Assembly (NCBI GenBank): GCA_015179125.1 | Contig: WHVA01000389.1 | Span: 46,892-110,891 of the forward strand | Source of the DNA: Gautieria morchelliformis | Taxonomy: Eukaryota > Basidiomycota > Agaricomycetes > Gomphales > Gomphaceae | Length of the DNA: 64,000 bases | Reading direction: 5' to 3' | Part shown: positions 20,701-31,327 of the stretch, in pieces | Numbering within the stretch: the stretch's first letter is position 1 | Layout of the letters: the number at the start of each line of letters is the position of its first letter | Program-made: the position numbers and the translations under genes | The notes under the pieces: model-generated | Told to the model about the DNA's origin: nothing | The model's input: the letters and a program-made list of their open reading frames with translations, nothing else | Database searches by the model: none

Positions 20701-21950
20701 CCATCGCTGCTAGGAATGACTGGCCTATCCATCAAATGGACGTAGACTATGCATACCTCAATGCTACGTTGCCCGAACCTATTTACATGAAGCAGCCGTA
20801 TGGATATGAGTCTGGAGACAAAGGCGAAGTGCTACTTTTGAAGAAAGCACTCTACGGCCTCAAGCAATCTGGAAGAGAATGGTATAAACGTCTAAGTGGT
20901 GAATTCCACAAGTTAGGATTCACTACGTCAGCCACAGATGGGGCTGTATTTTATAGACGTGGCGGAAAGGGGCATGTGATCATTGCAACAGCTGTGGACG
21001 ACCTTACCATCACAGCTGAGAATCAATCAGTCCTGGACGAAGTCAAACGAGATCTTGCTCAGGTCTTCAGTATGAAAGATCTAGGCGAGATTCATTGGCT
21101 ATTGAATCTCAAAATCGAAAGAGACTGGCAGAAGAAAACTATTGCAATTTCACAACCTGCATACATCGAGAAGATCATCAAAAAATTTAATCTCGAAGAT
21201 GCAAAGACTTATGCTACGCCTCTTGATCCAGCCGTAAAATTATCTAAAGACCAATGTCCTTCTACAGAGAGAGGCAAGAAAGCCATGTCGAAGTTTCCAT
21301 ACAGGCAAGCTATAGGATCACTGATGTGGGCGGCTGTAGCCACTCGACCTGACATTGCATTTGCGGTGTCATTACTCTCGCAATTCCTTGAAAATCCAGG
21401 TGGCACACACTGGAATGCAGTCAAACGTGTCTTCAAATATTTGAAAGGCACGAAGCATTACAAGCTCACACTTGGAAGAAATCAAGACGGCTTGATGGGG
21501 TATTCAGATGCGGATTGGGGTTCACAGAGTCATAGGCGTTCGTATTCGGCATACTTATTTCAGATTGATGGAGGCACTGTTTCATGGAGTTGCCAGAAAC
21601 AGTCGATAGTAGCCCTCTCATCAACTGAAGCCGAATTCGTCGCCCTGACCCATGCGGGCAAAGAGGCTCTTTGGATGCGCCATTTTATTTCTGAAATATT
21701 CCAACCACTGAACAGACCCATCCAAGTTTATTCAGACAATCAATCAGCCATTGCCATCACGTATGGCACCCAACAACACACGAGAACCAAGCACTTCGAC
21801 ATCCGATTATATTTCCTTCGAGATATAATCAAAAATCAACAAGCCAAGCTCGTTTATTTGCCAACCGAACAAATGTTGGCAGATATCCTCACTAAAGGAC
21901 TTCCTAGTCCTAGAGTGAAGATTCTCAACGAGCAAATCGGAATATATTAA
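17707..21950 (+). pseudogene. Copia gag-pol of copy C, frameshifted in integrase
   Basis: Same domain order as copy 1. Four G instead of five at 19474-19477 shift the frame inside the SDRGGEY motif, directly after the second catalytic Asp. The first frame ends at 19512. The original frame continues from about 19536 with PESNGVAERLNRT, the RT and RNase H to the stop at 21948. It could be a real knock-out or a homopolymer base-calling error, since nothing else in the body is damaged. Confidence 0.9.
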
Positions 21951-21963
21951 GCTTGAGGGGGCG

Positions 21964-22461
21964 TGTTGGGTGCATTTATGCTCCTGCACCAAAATCAAGC
22001 ATAATATATCCAATTTGTTGTGTGGCCTTCCAATTTCTTCTCACATTGCTCTTGTATTATGCATCCATTTCTCTGGTTATTTTCGAAATTTTCCACTCAT
22101 TTCTTATCTCTCTATTTCATCTTGTTATTCCTACTTTCACAAGCGGCTGCACCCAGCGGAGTCTGAAATGACTTCGACGCGCGAGCCCTTGGGCGCTAAA
22201 GGGCCGGGTAGTAGTACATGCGCAGTGGAACACATTTCCCCCTCTCTCAGTGACCACTAAATTCACTGAGAGAGGCAAGTAAATTAGTCTAGTAATCTTT
22301 GCATTTATTAACCTAGAAATGTTCTGTAGTGAATTGATTTCTAGGTAGTGTATAATATATTTATAGTGACCACTAAATTCACTGAGAGAGTGAATTGATT
22401 TCTAGTCTATTCTTTTGAATAACAAGTCCATACCTACTGCCTATAATTCCTGTCCTCTACA
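21964..22461 (+). repeat. 3' LTR of copia copy C
   Basis: 498 bases, with C at position 121 (22084) and T at position 401 (22364). It follows a purine tract identical to that of copy 1. Confidence 0.93.
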
Positions 22462-22501
22462 CCCAACCCCGGAAATCCCGTCCCATATTTCTCCTTCCGA
22501 C

Positions 22502-23677
22502 ATGGATCCGGACGATCGTCTTCGGAATATGGAGGAGGAATTGACGCGGAACCGGATGAAGACCGACGCGATTGAAACAGCCTTACAAGCGATTTTGGCT
22601 AAGTTAGATATTCCACAAAGTGGTGGAAATGAAATGCTGGATGATCCGGATTTCGGAAAAGCTGAAGTAGCGGAAGAGAGGGTCTCCGCGAAGTTAGCAA
22701 AGGTCAACCCCGCAACTCCGGTGGACTTTGACGGAGATCGGGAGAAGGGACGCGCATTCTTCAACACATGCAGCATCTACTTCGCAATTGTCGGAGACCT
22801 CTTCCCAAACGACCAGGCTCGGATTCACTGGGCATTGTCCTTTTTCAAGTCGGACCGCGCAGCCCGTTTTGCAAACAAGGTGATCCGACATGAAGCAAAG
22901 GGCAAGGGGAACTACTTCCGGGACTGGGATGCCTTCGAGAAAACATTTTCCGACCAGTTCTGCCCGAAAAACAAGCAGCTCACAGCCCTCACGAAGCTCG
23001 AGGGGACCAGCTGGTACCAGGCCAAGGATCCGGTCGATGACTACATTGATCTCTTCCAGGAGCTCATCGACCTTGCGGAGTATGACGATGACAAGACGAT
23101 CATCATCAAATTCTGACGAGGACTTGATCCGACACTCCAGAACCAAGTCGCGCTGCTTGGGGATGGAGCTCCGGATTTTGATGACCCGGAAGGGTGGTAC
23201 CAAGCTGCGCAGAGGGTGTCCCGGAACAGGGAAGCAAATGAAGCCTTCGTGGAGACGAGCCGGAATATGACACGCAGTTCCACTCGTCCTACTCCACCTG
23301 TGCCAAAACCTGGAAGCGCATTCATTCCCACCCGGAAATTATTTCCGACGCTTGCTCCGCCTGCTCCTATTAGGAACCCTAGCCCTCCTCCCTCGAAGAG
23401 TGGCCCTGCCCCGATGGATGTTGACCGCATGCGTGGAAAAGGCCGCGGAACTATCACCTGCTTCCGATGTCGACAACCAGGCCACTATGCTCGCGAGTGC
23501 CCCCAAGCCTTTGATATCCGGCTTATGACCACAGAGGAGAAATTCGAGCTCCTTCCAGAGTTCCTCGCACTCGCGGACATAAGCGGAGTGCCCACTGCGG
23601 AAGAGGTTTCCGAAAATGCGGAACATGGTCCACCGGAAGCGGAGGATGCGTCGGATTTTGTGACGCACAGCGGGTGA
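22502..23677 (+). pseudogene. Gag of chromovirus B, one internal TGA
   Basis: Starts MDPDDRLRNMEEEL and continues with an N-terminal coil and the Ty3-type retrotransposon gag domain (WALSFFKSDRAARFA, FEKTFSDQFCP). A CCHC knuckle CFRCRQPGHYARECP sits near 23459-23503. TGA at 23114-23116 stands where the family usually has Arg in a K-F-R-R-G-L-D-P context, so CGA to TGA is the simplest origin. The frame stays open beyond it to the stop at 23675. Pol lies in the -1 frame and overlaps this end. Confidence 0.85.
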
Positions 23678-26600
23678 GATGTGTGCCCCTGCTGCCTGTA
23701 CATAACCGGTTTGCCTGTCTTGAAGTAGAGAATGAAAAGCCCCCACTCCCCTCACTTTGTACAGACCCACCGGATAAAGTCACACAAAAACCAAATCCGA
23801 CACCCCGTCCATCCCGCATCCGCCCTTGGGAGAAACGCCTTCCGAAGCGCTATGTTGTCGCTGCCACCCCTGGCCCCAAGTCACTAGTCATTAAGGTGGA
23901 GATCCAGACGACGGATACGGTGGAAGTCAAATCCGGACCCACCCTCGTCGATTGCGGGGCCACTGGTCAATTTATAGACCGGGACTATGTGGAACGGAAC
24001 TGACTGACCACGCGGAAGTTGCAACGTGCAATCCCAGTGTTCAATGTGGATGGAAGCCCCAATGAGGCACGGTCCATCACGGAGATAGTAGACACAATTC
24101 TCCGCTACGATGGGCACTCAGAACGCACTTCCTTTGCAGTCACCAGCCTGGGGAAGCAAGACATCATCCTCGGGTTTACCTGTCTTCAGAAGCACAACCC
24201 GGAGATCAATTGGCAGACTCGGAAGGTACTGATGAGTCGATGTCCAGCCAAGTGTCACATGTGCCGGTCGGAAGTGCGGAAGGAACGCCAGGAGCAGCGG
24301 AAGGCCGAACGGCTCATACAGACATGTCGTTCTGGCCCCCATCCACTGCTTGCAGAAGAAGACTCGGAAGCGGAATTTGAACCGGATCCCACTCCCAATT
24401 CCGATTCCGACTCCAACGTCATCCGACTCGGTCAGGAAGACACTCTGGCGGAAGGGGAGCGCTTGCTGTACGTAAACCTTCCGCCAGAAGCGGAACACAC
24501 CCACACCACCGGAAATATTTCGCAACGCCTTGCTGAAGCCTCCAAGAAGCATGATAGAGCGGAGGCGGAAATTCCGGAGTACCTGCGGGAGTTCGAGGAC
24601 GTCTTTTCCAAGGAGTCGTTTGATGCCCTGCCTCCACGGAAGCTGTGGGACCACGCCATCGAGTTGGAGCCTGGGTCAAAGCCCACCAACTGCAAAGTCT
24701 ACCCGCTGTCACCCAAGGAGCAGGTAGAGCTCGATGCATTCCTTGTGGAAAACCTCCGTACAGGGAGGATCCGCCCCTCCAAGTCACCCATGGCATCTCC
24801 GGTGTTCTTCATCAAGAAGAAGGACGGCTCGCTCAGACTTGTGCAGGATTACCGGGCCTTGAATGTGATCACAATCAAGAACCGGTACCCCATTCCACTC
24901 ATTTCCGAACTAATCACACAACTCCGCGGGGCAAGGTACTTCACTAAGCTGGATGTCCGCTGGGGCTTCAATAATGTTCGGATCCGAGAGGGAGACGAGT
25001 GGAAGGCCGCATTCCGCACCAACCGAGGACTCTTTGAGCCACAGGTCATGTTCTTCAGCCTCACCAACAGTCCCGCCACATTCCAGACGATGATGAATGA
25101 CATTTTCCGTGACATGATAGCAGAAGGGGTTGTCTGCGTCTACCTCGATGACATCCTCATCTTCACAAAAACAATGTCCAAACATCGGGAAGTCGTGCAG
25201 AGAGTGCTGGAACGGCTCCGGGAGTACAACCTGTGTCTCAAGCCGGAAAAGTGCGAATTTGAGCGGACGCGGATAGAGTATCTTGGGGTGATTGTGTCGG
25301 AGGGAAGGGTGGAAATGGACCCAGTCAAGGTTTCCGGTGTATCGGATTGGCCTGTGCCGCGGAACAAGAAGGAGGTCCAGTCCTTCATTGGGTTTGTCAA
25401 TTTCTACCGGCGGTTCATCAAGGACTTCTCCTGCCACGCCCGTGCCCTCTTCGACCTCACCAAGAAGGAGGTTGAATGGCGGTGTGGAGAGCCGGAACAG
25501 GCCTCCTTTGACAAACTCAAGGAGCTGATCACTTCTGCCCCGGTCCTGATCTTTCCCGACGACTCTCGCCCTTATCGAGTCGAGGCGGATTCTTCCAACA
25601 CAGCTACTGGAGCGGTCTTGTCACAACAGTCATCGGAAGATGGTGGGGGGTGGCATCCTATTGCCTTCTTCTCTAAGAGCCTTAGTCCGGTCGAGCGGAA
25701 CTATGAGATCCATGACAAGGAGATGCTGGCAATCATCCAAGCGCTGGAGGAGTGGTGACACTTCCTCGAGGGTGCTCTATGCCCATTTGAGATCTGGACA
25801 GACCACAAGAACCTCGAGTATTTCCACACGTCTAAGAAGTTGAACCGACAACAAGCACGGTGGTCCCTACACCTGTCTCGGTTTAACTTCATGCACCACC
25901 GGCCCGGCCGCACCATGGGCAAGCCCGATGCCCTATCCCGCCGTGCGGATCATGGAAGCGGAAGTGGAGACAACGCGGATATGACACTGCTCCACCCAAG
26001 TCTCTTTGCAATCTGTGCCCTAGAGGGAGTGACTGCAGTTGGGGTGGAAGCAGAAATGCTCCGGGATATCCGGAGGCAGGACCGGAATGGAGAGAAGGAG
26101 GAGTCGGTGGTGAAGGCAGTAGAAGAACTTCGGAAAGGGCACTCACGGTCTGTACGGGCAGCGGAATGGTCGGAACATGATGGACTGCTCCACTTCAGAG
26201 GCAAGGTCTACGTTCCAGGTGGGGCGGACCTCCGCCGCCGCATCATGTCCCAGCACCATGACACACGGGTCGCTGGGCACGCTGGCAGGTGGAAGACGCT
26301 GGAGTTAGTGGCTCGGAATTACTGGTGGCCCCAGATGTCCCGCTACATTGGACAGTATGTGAAGACATGTGACCTTTGTCTCCGAACTAAAGCACAATGA
26401 CATCCGCCCGTCGGAGAACTTGTTCCACTCCCGATTCCCGAATCCCGCTGGGACACCATCAGTGTCGACTTCATCGTTGAACTCCCAGAGTCTCATGGCT
26501 ACGACGCGATCATGAATGTTGTGGATTCGGTAAGCAAGGTGTCCCACTTCATTCCGACGCACACGACGATCACAGCCCTCGGAGCGGCCCGCCTGTTCCT

Positions 26601-27798
26601 TGCACATGTCTGGAAGTTGCATGGGCTCCCGAAGCAAGTTGTTTCCGACTGAGGTCCGCAGTTTGTCGCGGAACTGACTTGGGAGCTCTACCGCCTGCTC
26701 GGCATAAAGCTGGCTACCACCACAGCATACCATCCGCAGGGTGACGGACAGATGGAACGGGTCAATCAGGAGTTGGAGCAATATCTCAGCCTCTTTGTCA
26801 ACGAGAGGCAGGATGACTGGGATGAGTTACTTCCACTGGCGGAATTCCAATATAACAACCATGTACATTCCGCCACACAACAGACTCCCTTCATGCTTGA
26901 CTCCGGACGACACCCGCGGATGGGCTTCAAGCCACGCCAGACGGACTCCCGACTCGAGACGGTCAATGAGTTCCGGGACCGCATGGACTCCACCCTTTCG
27001 GAAGCCAAGTCGGCCCTTGCGAAGGCCAAGGATGACATGGCAAGGTACTACAACCAACGCCGGGTTCCTGCCCCAGAGTACCAAGTTGGAGACGAGGTGT
27101 ATCTAGATGCAAGTGACATCCGCACCACACGCCCTTCGCAGAAGCTTGCCCACCCCTACCTTGGGCCCTTCACGGTGACGCGGAGGGTTGGACGGAATGC
27201 ATACCGCCTCCGACTTCCGATGTCCATGTCCCGCCTCCACCCCGTCTTCAACGTGGTGAAGTTACTCCCTATGCTTGAGGACCCAATTCCAGGTCGGAAG
27301 GCTCGTCCGCCACCTCCGCCGGAAATTGTAGATGGGGAAGAGCACTATGTGGTGGAACGGATCCTGGACAGCCGGTTTGTGCAAGGACGACTCCAATTCC
27401 TCGTGAAATGGGAAGGGTATGGGTACGAGGAGAATTCGTGGGTCCCGGAGCCAGATGTTTCCGCTCCAGACAAACTCCGTGAGTTCTATAGGACACACCC
27501 CGGTGCCCCTCGCCGGATCCGCTCACTGGCATTTCAATCCCTCGTGTCCCATGCTTCGAGGACGCAGCACGCTAGAGGGGGGGTGATGTCAGGGGACACC
27601 CTGTTTTCCATTTCCAGTTCTGACACCACACCCAGTTCCGACTCCAATTTCCGACTTCCACTCTCGGAACAGTGTCGGAAATCAAGCGACTCGCGTAATA
27701 GGTGGCATCAAGGGTCGATCAAGGGTCAGGGTGGTCAGGGAGATGCAGGGTTGATGGCGGGTGCCAAGTGTTGTCCCTGGCTGCACAGCATAGTATAA
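23674..27798 (+). pseudogene. Pol of chromovirus B with chromodomain, four internal TGAs
   Basis: One frame throughout. Protease LVDCGATGQFIDRDYV (Cys in place of the usual Ser/Thr after the Asp); RT with KLDVRWGFNNVRI and VYLDDILIF (about 25140); RNase H with VEADSSNTATGAVLSQ; integrase H2C2 zinc region (25980-26400); core with VDFIVELPES, a VVSD motif followed by TGA then GPQF, and DGQMERVNQELE. The chromodomain is at about 27340-27480 (HYVVERILDSR, LQFLVKWEGYG, ENSWVPE). The TGAs are at 24001, 25756, 26398 and 26650, each at an expected Arg. After the chromodomain the frame stays open through the purine tract (27574-27583) and into U3, ending with TAA at 27796-27798 inside the TATA box. 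Confidence 0.88.
27574..27583 (+). promoter_or_regulatory. Polypurine tract of chromovirus B
   Basis: AGAGGGGGGG three bases before the 3' LTR. It is also coding in the open pol frame. Confidence 0.7.
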
Positions 27799-27966
27799 TA
27801 CGGGCTCGCTGACATTGGGGGTCCTTAGACTTTTCTCTTTGGATTTCCCCTTGTCAGGTGAGAATCCCCTCTCTTGTATGCTCTGTTCATTTATACATAC
27901 TTTGGATTTCCCCTTGTCAGTTGTGTGGTAGTGTGATCTCCACAACCAGCTAGGGTTGCCCTTACA
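27587..27966 (+). repeat. 3' LTR of chromovirus B
   Basis: 380 bases, same length as the 5' LTR. The four differences are TG for CG early in U3, CG for CA at two sites, and CA for CG just before the TATA box. Confidence 0.93.
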
Positions 27967-28987
27967 GGCACCTTCAGGAGCCAGGTGATACAGATGGGGG
28001 ACTGTAACGCCCCATCAACATTCCAACGGCTGATGACAGCCATTTTCCGCGACTGCATAGGTCGCTTCGTCCATGTATACATGGACGACATCTTCATATT
28101 CTCGCTCTCAATACAGGAGCATGAAGAGTACCTCTACATCGTCTTTGACAGACTGAGGAAGAATCACCTTTTTCTGAGCAAGAAAAAGGTGGACCTTTAT
28201 TCCATCTGAATGGAGTGTCTCGGCCATATCATTGAGGGCCAAGGGGTACATGCCAACGAGGACAAGATGCAACGCATCCGCAAGTGGCGCAAGCCACAGA
28301 CGTTCAACGACATCCAGTGTTTCCTCGGGCTGGTACAGTATCTGGCACACTACATGCCAGATGTTAGCGCATATACCACCCCACTATCAGGCTGTGCGCG
28401 TAATAACCATTCATTCGAATGGACACCACTACTAGACAAATGCTGGCAAAGCATTAAGGCGTTGGCCTATAAGGGCCCGATCCTGCATCCAGTAGACGCA
28501 AGGTGCCCAGAGCCGATCTGGGTGATCACCGACGGATCAAAAGCCGGTGTCGGTGCGGTCTACAGCCAAGGTCCTGACTGGAAAACTAGTCCCGCGGTAC
28601 ATCGGACCATACCGCGTCATCGAGGCTCACAACGACACCTCGACGGTGACCCTTGAGCTTCCCAACGAGCTGAAAAGCCGTCGCATTTCACCGGTCTTCC
28701 ATTCAAGCCTCGTACGGCGATACGAGGCCAACAACGACGAATTGTTCCCCCGTCGTGAGGCCAAGTCATTTTATGACTTTGGAGCGAATGACGACGAGGA
28801 GTGGCTCGTCGACGAGATTATCGCACATTGATGGATAAACTCGATGGACCTGGAGTTCCAGGTCCATTGGACCTTAGGTGACGTGACATGGGAACCCATG
28901 TTGTCCTGCAAGGACCTTGAAGCCCTAGATAGCTATCTAGAGCTTAGGGGGGTGAGCAAGCAACGCGAACTCCCCAGACACCGCTAG
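27967..28987 (+). pseudogene. Element A pol, second part: RT end, RNase H start, integrase end
   Basis: Continues the RT from 16671: FRSQVIQMGDCNAPSTFQ and VYMDDIFIFS, the catalytic YxDD box. A TGA at 28207-28209 precedes MECLGHIIEGQGVHA. RNase H begins with WVITDGSKAGVGAVYSQGP and then breaks at about 28580. The text jumps to the integrase C-terminus (KLVPRYIGPYRVIEA) and a chromodomain-like end (EEWLVDEIIAH, TGA at 28829, then FQVHWTLGDVTWEP), with a TAG at 28985. Most of RNase H and the whole integrase core are missing. Confidence 0.82.
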
Positions 28988-29106
28988 ACGTGTCTGTCAC
29001 GTGCAGACCACATGACGTGCCGGCCACGGCGCGGCCAAATTTTCACCCCGGATCTTTCCGAGGGCGCATCGCTTCTTGGAAGCTAACCACCATCATCCTC
29101 ACGAAG

Positions 29107-31076
29107 ATGATGCCCCCCAAAGATGGGATGGACGTTGATCCGTCAATGTCCACAACGTGAGCAACGGCCCCGAGACAGGGGGCCGCCGATATTCTCCGTG
29201 CTCCAGTAGACCAGGAGCACTGGATGATCGTGGGATGGGAGGACGCCATCGCCATCGTCCACCCAGACGATTGCGCAACGTGCGGGGACTACGCTGCGCA
29301 CCTAAGGGCCGCGACAGGCACCCGCAAGGTCAAATTGCGGGACGAAGACATCGGCGACGCCGTCAATGCAGCCTGGGGATGGCTCCCAAGGGGCATCGCG
29401 CGTGACGCGCGAGAAGAGCCCCTCCGGGACATCCACGACCTTAAAAAAGAGGTCAAGGAGTTGGAACGTGTGGTCGAAGACCGCAACGACGCGCTCGCAA
29501 CCGAGCACGCCAAGATCAAGGAACTGGAGCAACAGCTGAGTGCATCCCAGCTCCAGGTTACCCTGGCCCACGTTGCCTCAAAAAGGCCGCAACATGACCC
29601 GGCCACGGACCCAGTGGCTGGGCCATCATCACTTCGCGCAACGGTGCCTCTGCCGGCGCGCGCAACATCGGGACTAGCGTCCCGATTGTCGGCGCCAACC
29701 CCGACAACGACAACCACGGAAGGGCATAGTGCGCCTTCCGACTCTGCGTACGGCGTCCCAGATGGATGGGAGTCAGACTCGTCCATCTGGAAGACATGCG
29801 ACCCGGAAAGGGCACAGCGGCTGGCAGAGCAGCCAAAGAAAAAGCGCAAGAAATTGCGCGGCACCCCCAACACCGTCAATGGGCTAGCCATTGCGAAGGA
29901 AAGCACGATTAGCGCTTACCTAGCGGCGTCATCGTCGCACACTGTCAACGACCCCGCCCTTCAACGGCGGGTAGCACAGATCGAGGCCCAGTACATTGGG
30001 CCTGGCGTGGCCCTGCCTCCACCGGCGGGGACAGTTCACCCTCCCTACGGGAGGGGACGCTCATCCCACTCGGAGATCCACCGATCTCCGAGACGGGCCT
30101 CCTACCACGGCCGGTAGGAAAGGCCCAACAGCATTGTACTCAATGGTATGACGTCCGCCCGCTCGACGACCCACGCTTCATCAAACTCATAGCGCGGGCA
30201 AAAGAAACGCCGCAGCTCGCGCGTATGCACGAGATGATCGGCGTATTCAAACGCATCGAGCGCGAACAACGCACTCGCAATCCCAAAAGGGATTGTCTCG
30301 TGATAGCGGGTGGTACCCCGCACAATATCGTGGCCATCCTGAAGGGTTGGATACACAACCCTGAAGGAATCCCATCCGCCATCCGTGACAACGTGGATGG
30401 CACCTTCAACCTAGACGACATGGACGTCTGGATGTGGTTGAAGGCCCTTGCGCCCCGGGTCAAAGGGGTCACATCACCACTCAGGGCGAGGCTACTCAAC
30501 CTATTCGGCTCGACAGACCAATGGTCGAACCTCGTCGACGCCAGGGAAGTGCTGACGCCTCAGAGCACCACCCTGCGGCTCTCAATCACGGGCCCATTCC
30601 CCGTGGAGGGCCGAGCCGGCCCCGACATCCCCATCACGAGATGGTTGGCCCGCTACGTGGGGGTCACTCGCGAGCGAGTGGCACGCATTGAACATTATGT
30701 TCAACGCAGCATCACCGGCGTGGCATTCAGTGCCGCCGCCCGTGAGGGCCAACAAAAGGTCATCGAGACCAGCCATGTGAGGGCCGCGGTGCCGCGACCC
30801 CTCACTCATGCTCAGCTCGACCAAGAGCTGGCGCACTTCCAGCCCCCTCCTCAGACTGAGGACCTGGCCGTTGAGGCCATGCTCCGCGAGGACACTGGCC
30901 TCATCACCCAAGCGGATACCGCCGCTAGTGGTGAGGCCTACCAGCCTCACCCAATCACCACCGATGACGCGGAGGTGCCCCTGGAGGAGTCACGCGCTCC
31001 ACTGGCTCCGTACGATGACGACATCATCGTATCAGCCACTCTAGAGGACTCCCTCATGGATGACCTCTATGAGTAG
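29107..31076 (+). pseudogene. Extra ORF after pol in element A, frameshifted
   Basis: Lies between the end of pol (28987) and the purine tract. The first half begins MMPPKDGMDVDPS with a TGA at 29158-29160. It continues with HPDDCATCGDYAAHLRA, a coiled-coil stretch (LKKEVKELERVVEDRNDAL, about 29440-29560) and a basic PKKKRKKLRG cluster that could be a nuclear localisation signal. The frame shifts near 30030. The second half runs 30117-31076 with PHNIVAILKGWIHNPEG, DVWMWLKALAPRV and an acidic C-terminus (SLMDDLYE). Originally about 650 residues. It has no signal peptide or membrane segment, so it is not an envelope gene. No known family is recognised; chaperoning or nuclear targeting would be guesses. 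Confidence 0.6.
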
Positions 31077-31100
31077 TAGTTGACCCCTATAGTTGTCTAT

Positions 31101-31112
31101 AGAGGGGGAGGG
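31101..31112 (+). promoter_or_regulatory. Polypurine tract of element A
   Basis: AGAGGGGGAGGG immediately before the 3' LTR. Confidence 0.75.
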
Positions 31113-31327
31113 TGTAAATAACCCGTGTATCTACATGTACAATAGTTATTACATAATCCCAGTGGGCCCCTTAGGGACCCACTGTATAGTTTATGCGTGG
31201 GAACCGGCCAGCGGCCCCCATCGCATCTTACTCTTACCTGTCACTACGTAGCATTCAGAATACCACTCATTGGTCAAGTTCTGTAGTGCCCTTGTGATAC
31301 AAGGTTCTAAGATCGACACCCTTTACA
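31113..31327 (+). repeat. 3' LTR of element A
   Basis: 215 bases, TGTAAATAAC...CTTTACA. It matches the 215-base LTR at 59630-59844 with about ten substitutions, mostly transitions and several at CpG. Confidence 0.85.

Larger units (their letters stand above)
17204..22461 (+). mobile_element. Ty1/copia element, copy C, with broken integrase
   Basis: 498-base LTRs (17204-17701 and 21964-22461) and TSD CCCAA (17199-17203 and 22462-22466). It was inserted into the leader of chromovirus B between its 5' LTR and gag. The internal region matches copy 1 at protein level throughout, apart from a one-base deletion in a G run at 19474-19477. The LTRs differ from each other at 17324 (A) and 22084 (C). 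Confidence 0.95.
16672..27966 (+). mobile_element. Ty3/gypsy chromovirus B, carrying nested copia C
   Basis: 380-base LTRs (16672-17051 and 27587-27966), TSD GGCAC (16667-16671 and 27967-27971), gag, pol with C-terminal chromodomain, and a purine tract. Without copia C and its TSD it is 6,032 bases. Its coding frames carry five in-frame TGA codons and no obvious indel. The LTRs differ at four sites, all CpG transitions. Confidence 0.93.
15481..31327 (+). mobile_element. Ty3/gypsy element A, 5' truncated, split by nested elements B and C
   Basis: Left part 15481-16671 (protease, RT start) and right part 27967-31327 (RT end, RNase H start, integrase end, chromodomain-like end, extra ORF, purine tract, 3' LTR). 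The RT frame is continuous once 16672-27966 and one GGCAC are ignored, which shows B inserted into A. The 5' LTR and gag are absent, replaced by the LINE. Internal damage: in-frame TGA codons, a frameshift in the extra ORF, and a deletion joining RNase H to the integrase C-terminus. A relative with the same 215-base LTR begins at 59630. Confidence 0.85.

Noticed and set aside
16672..27966. TGA read as an amino acid (recoded code) in element B
   Set aside because: Host genes in the window, such as KAE1 and the MFS transporter, end with TGA, and the TGAs occur at expected Arg sites in transposons only. Mutation from CGA explains them.
29107..31076. Envelope gene in element A
   Set aside because: No signal peptide, membrane helix or furin-like site; a nuclear-type basic cluster and coiled coil argue for a cytoplasmic or nuclear protein.
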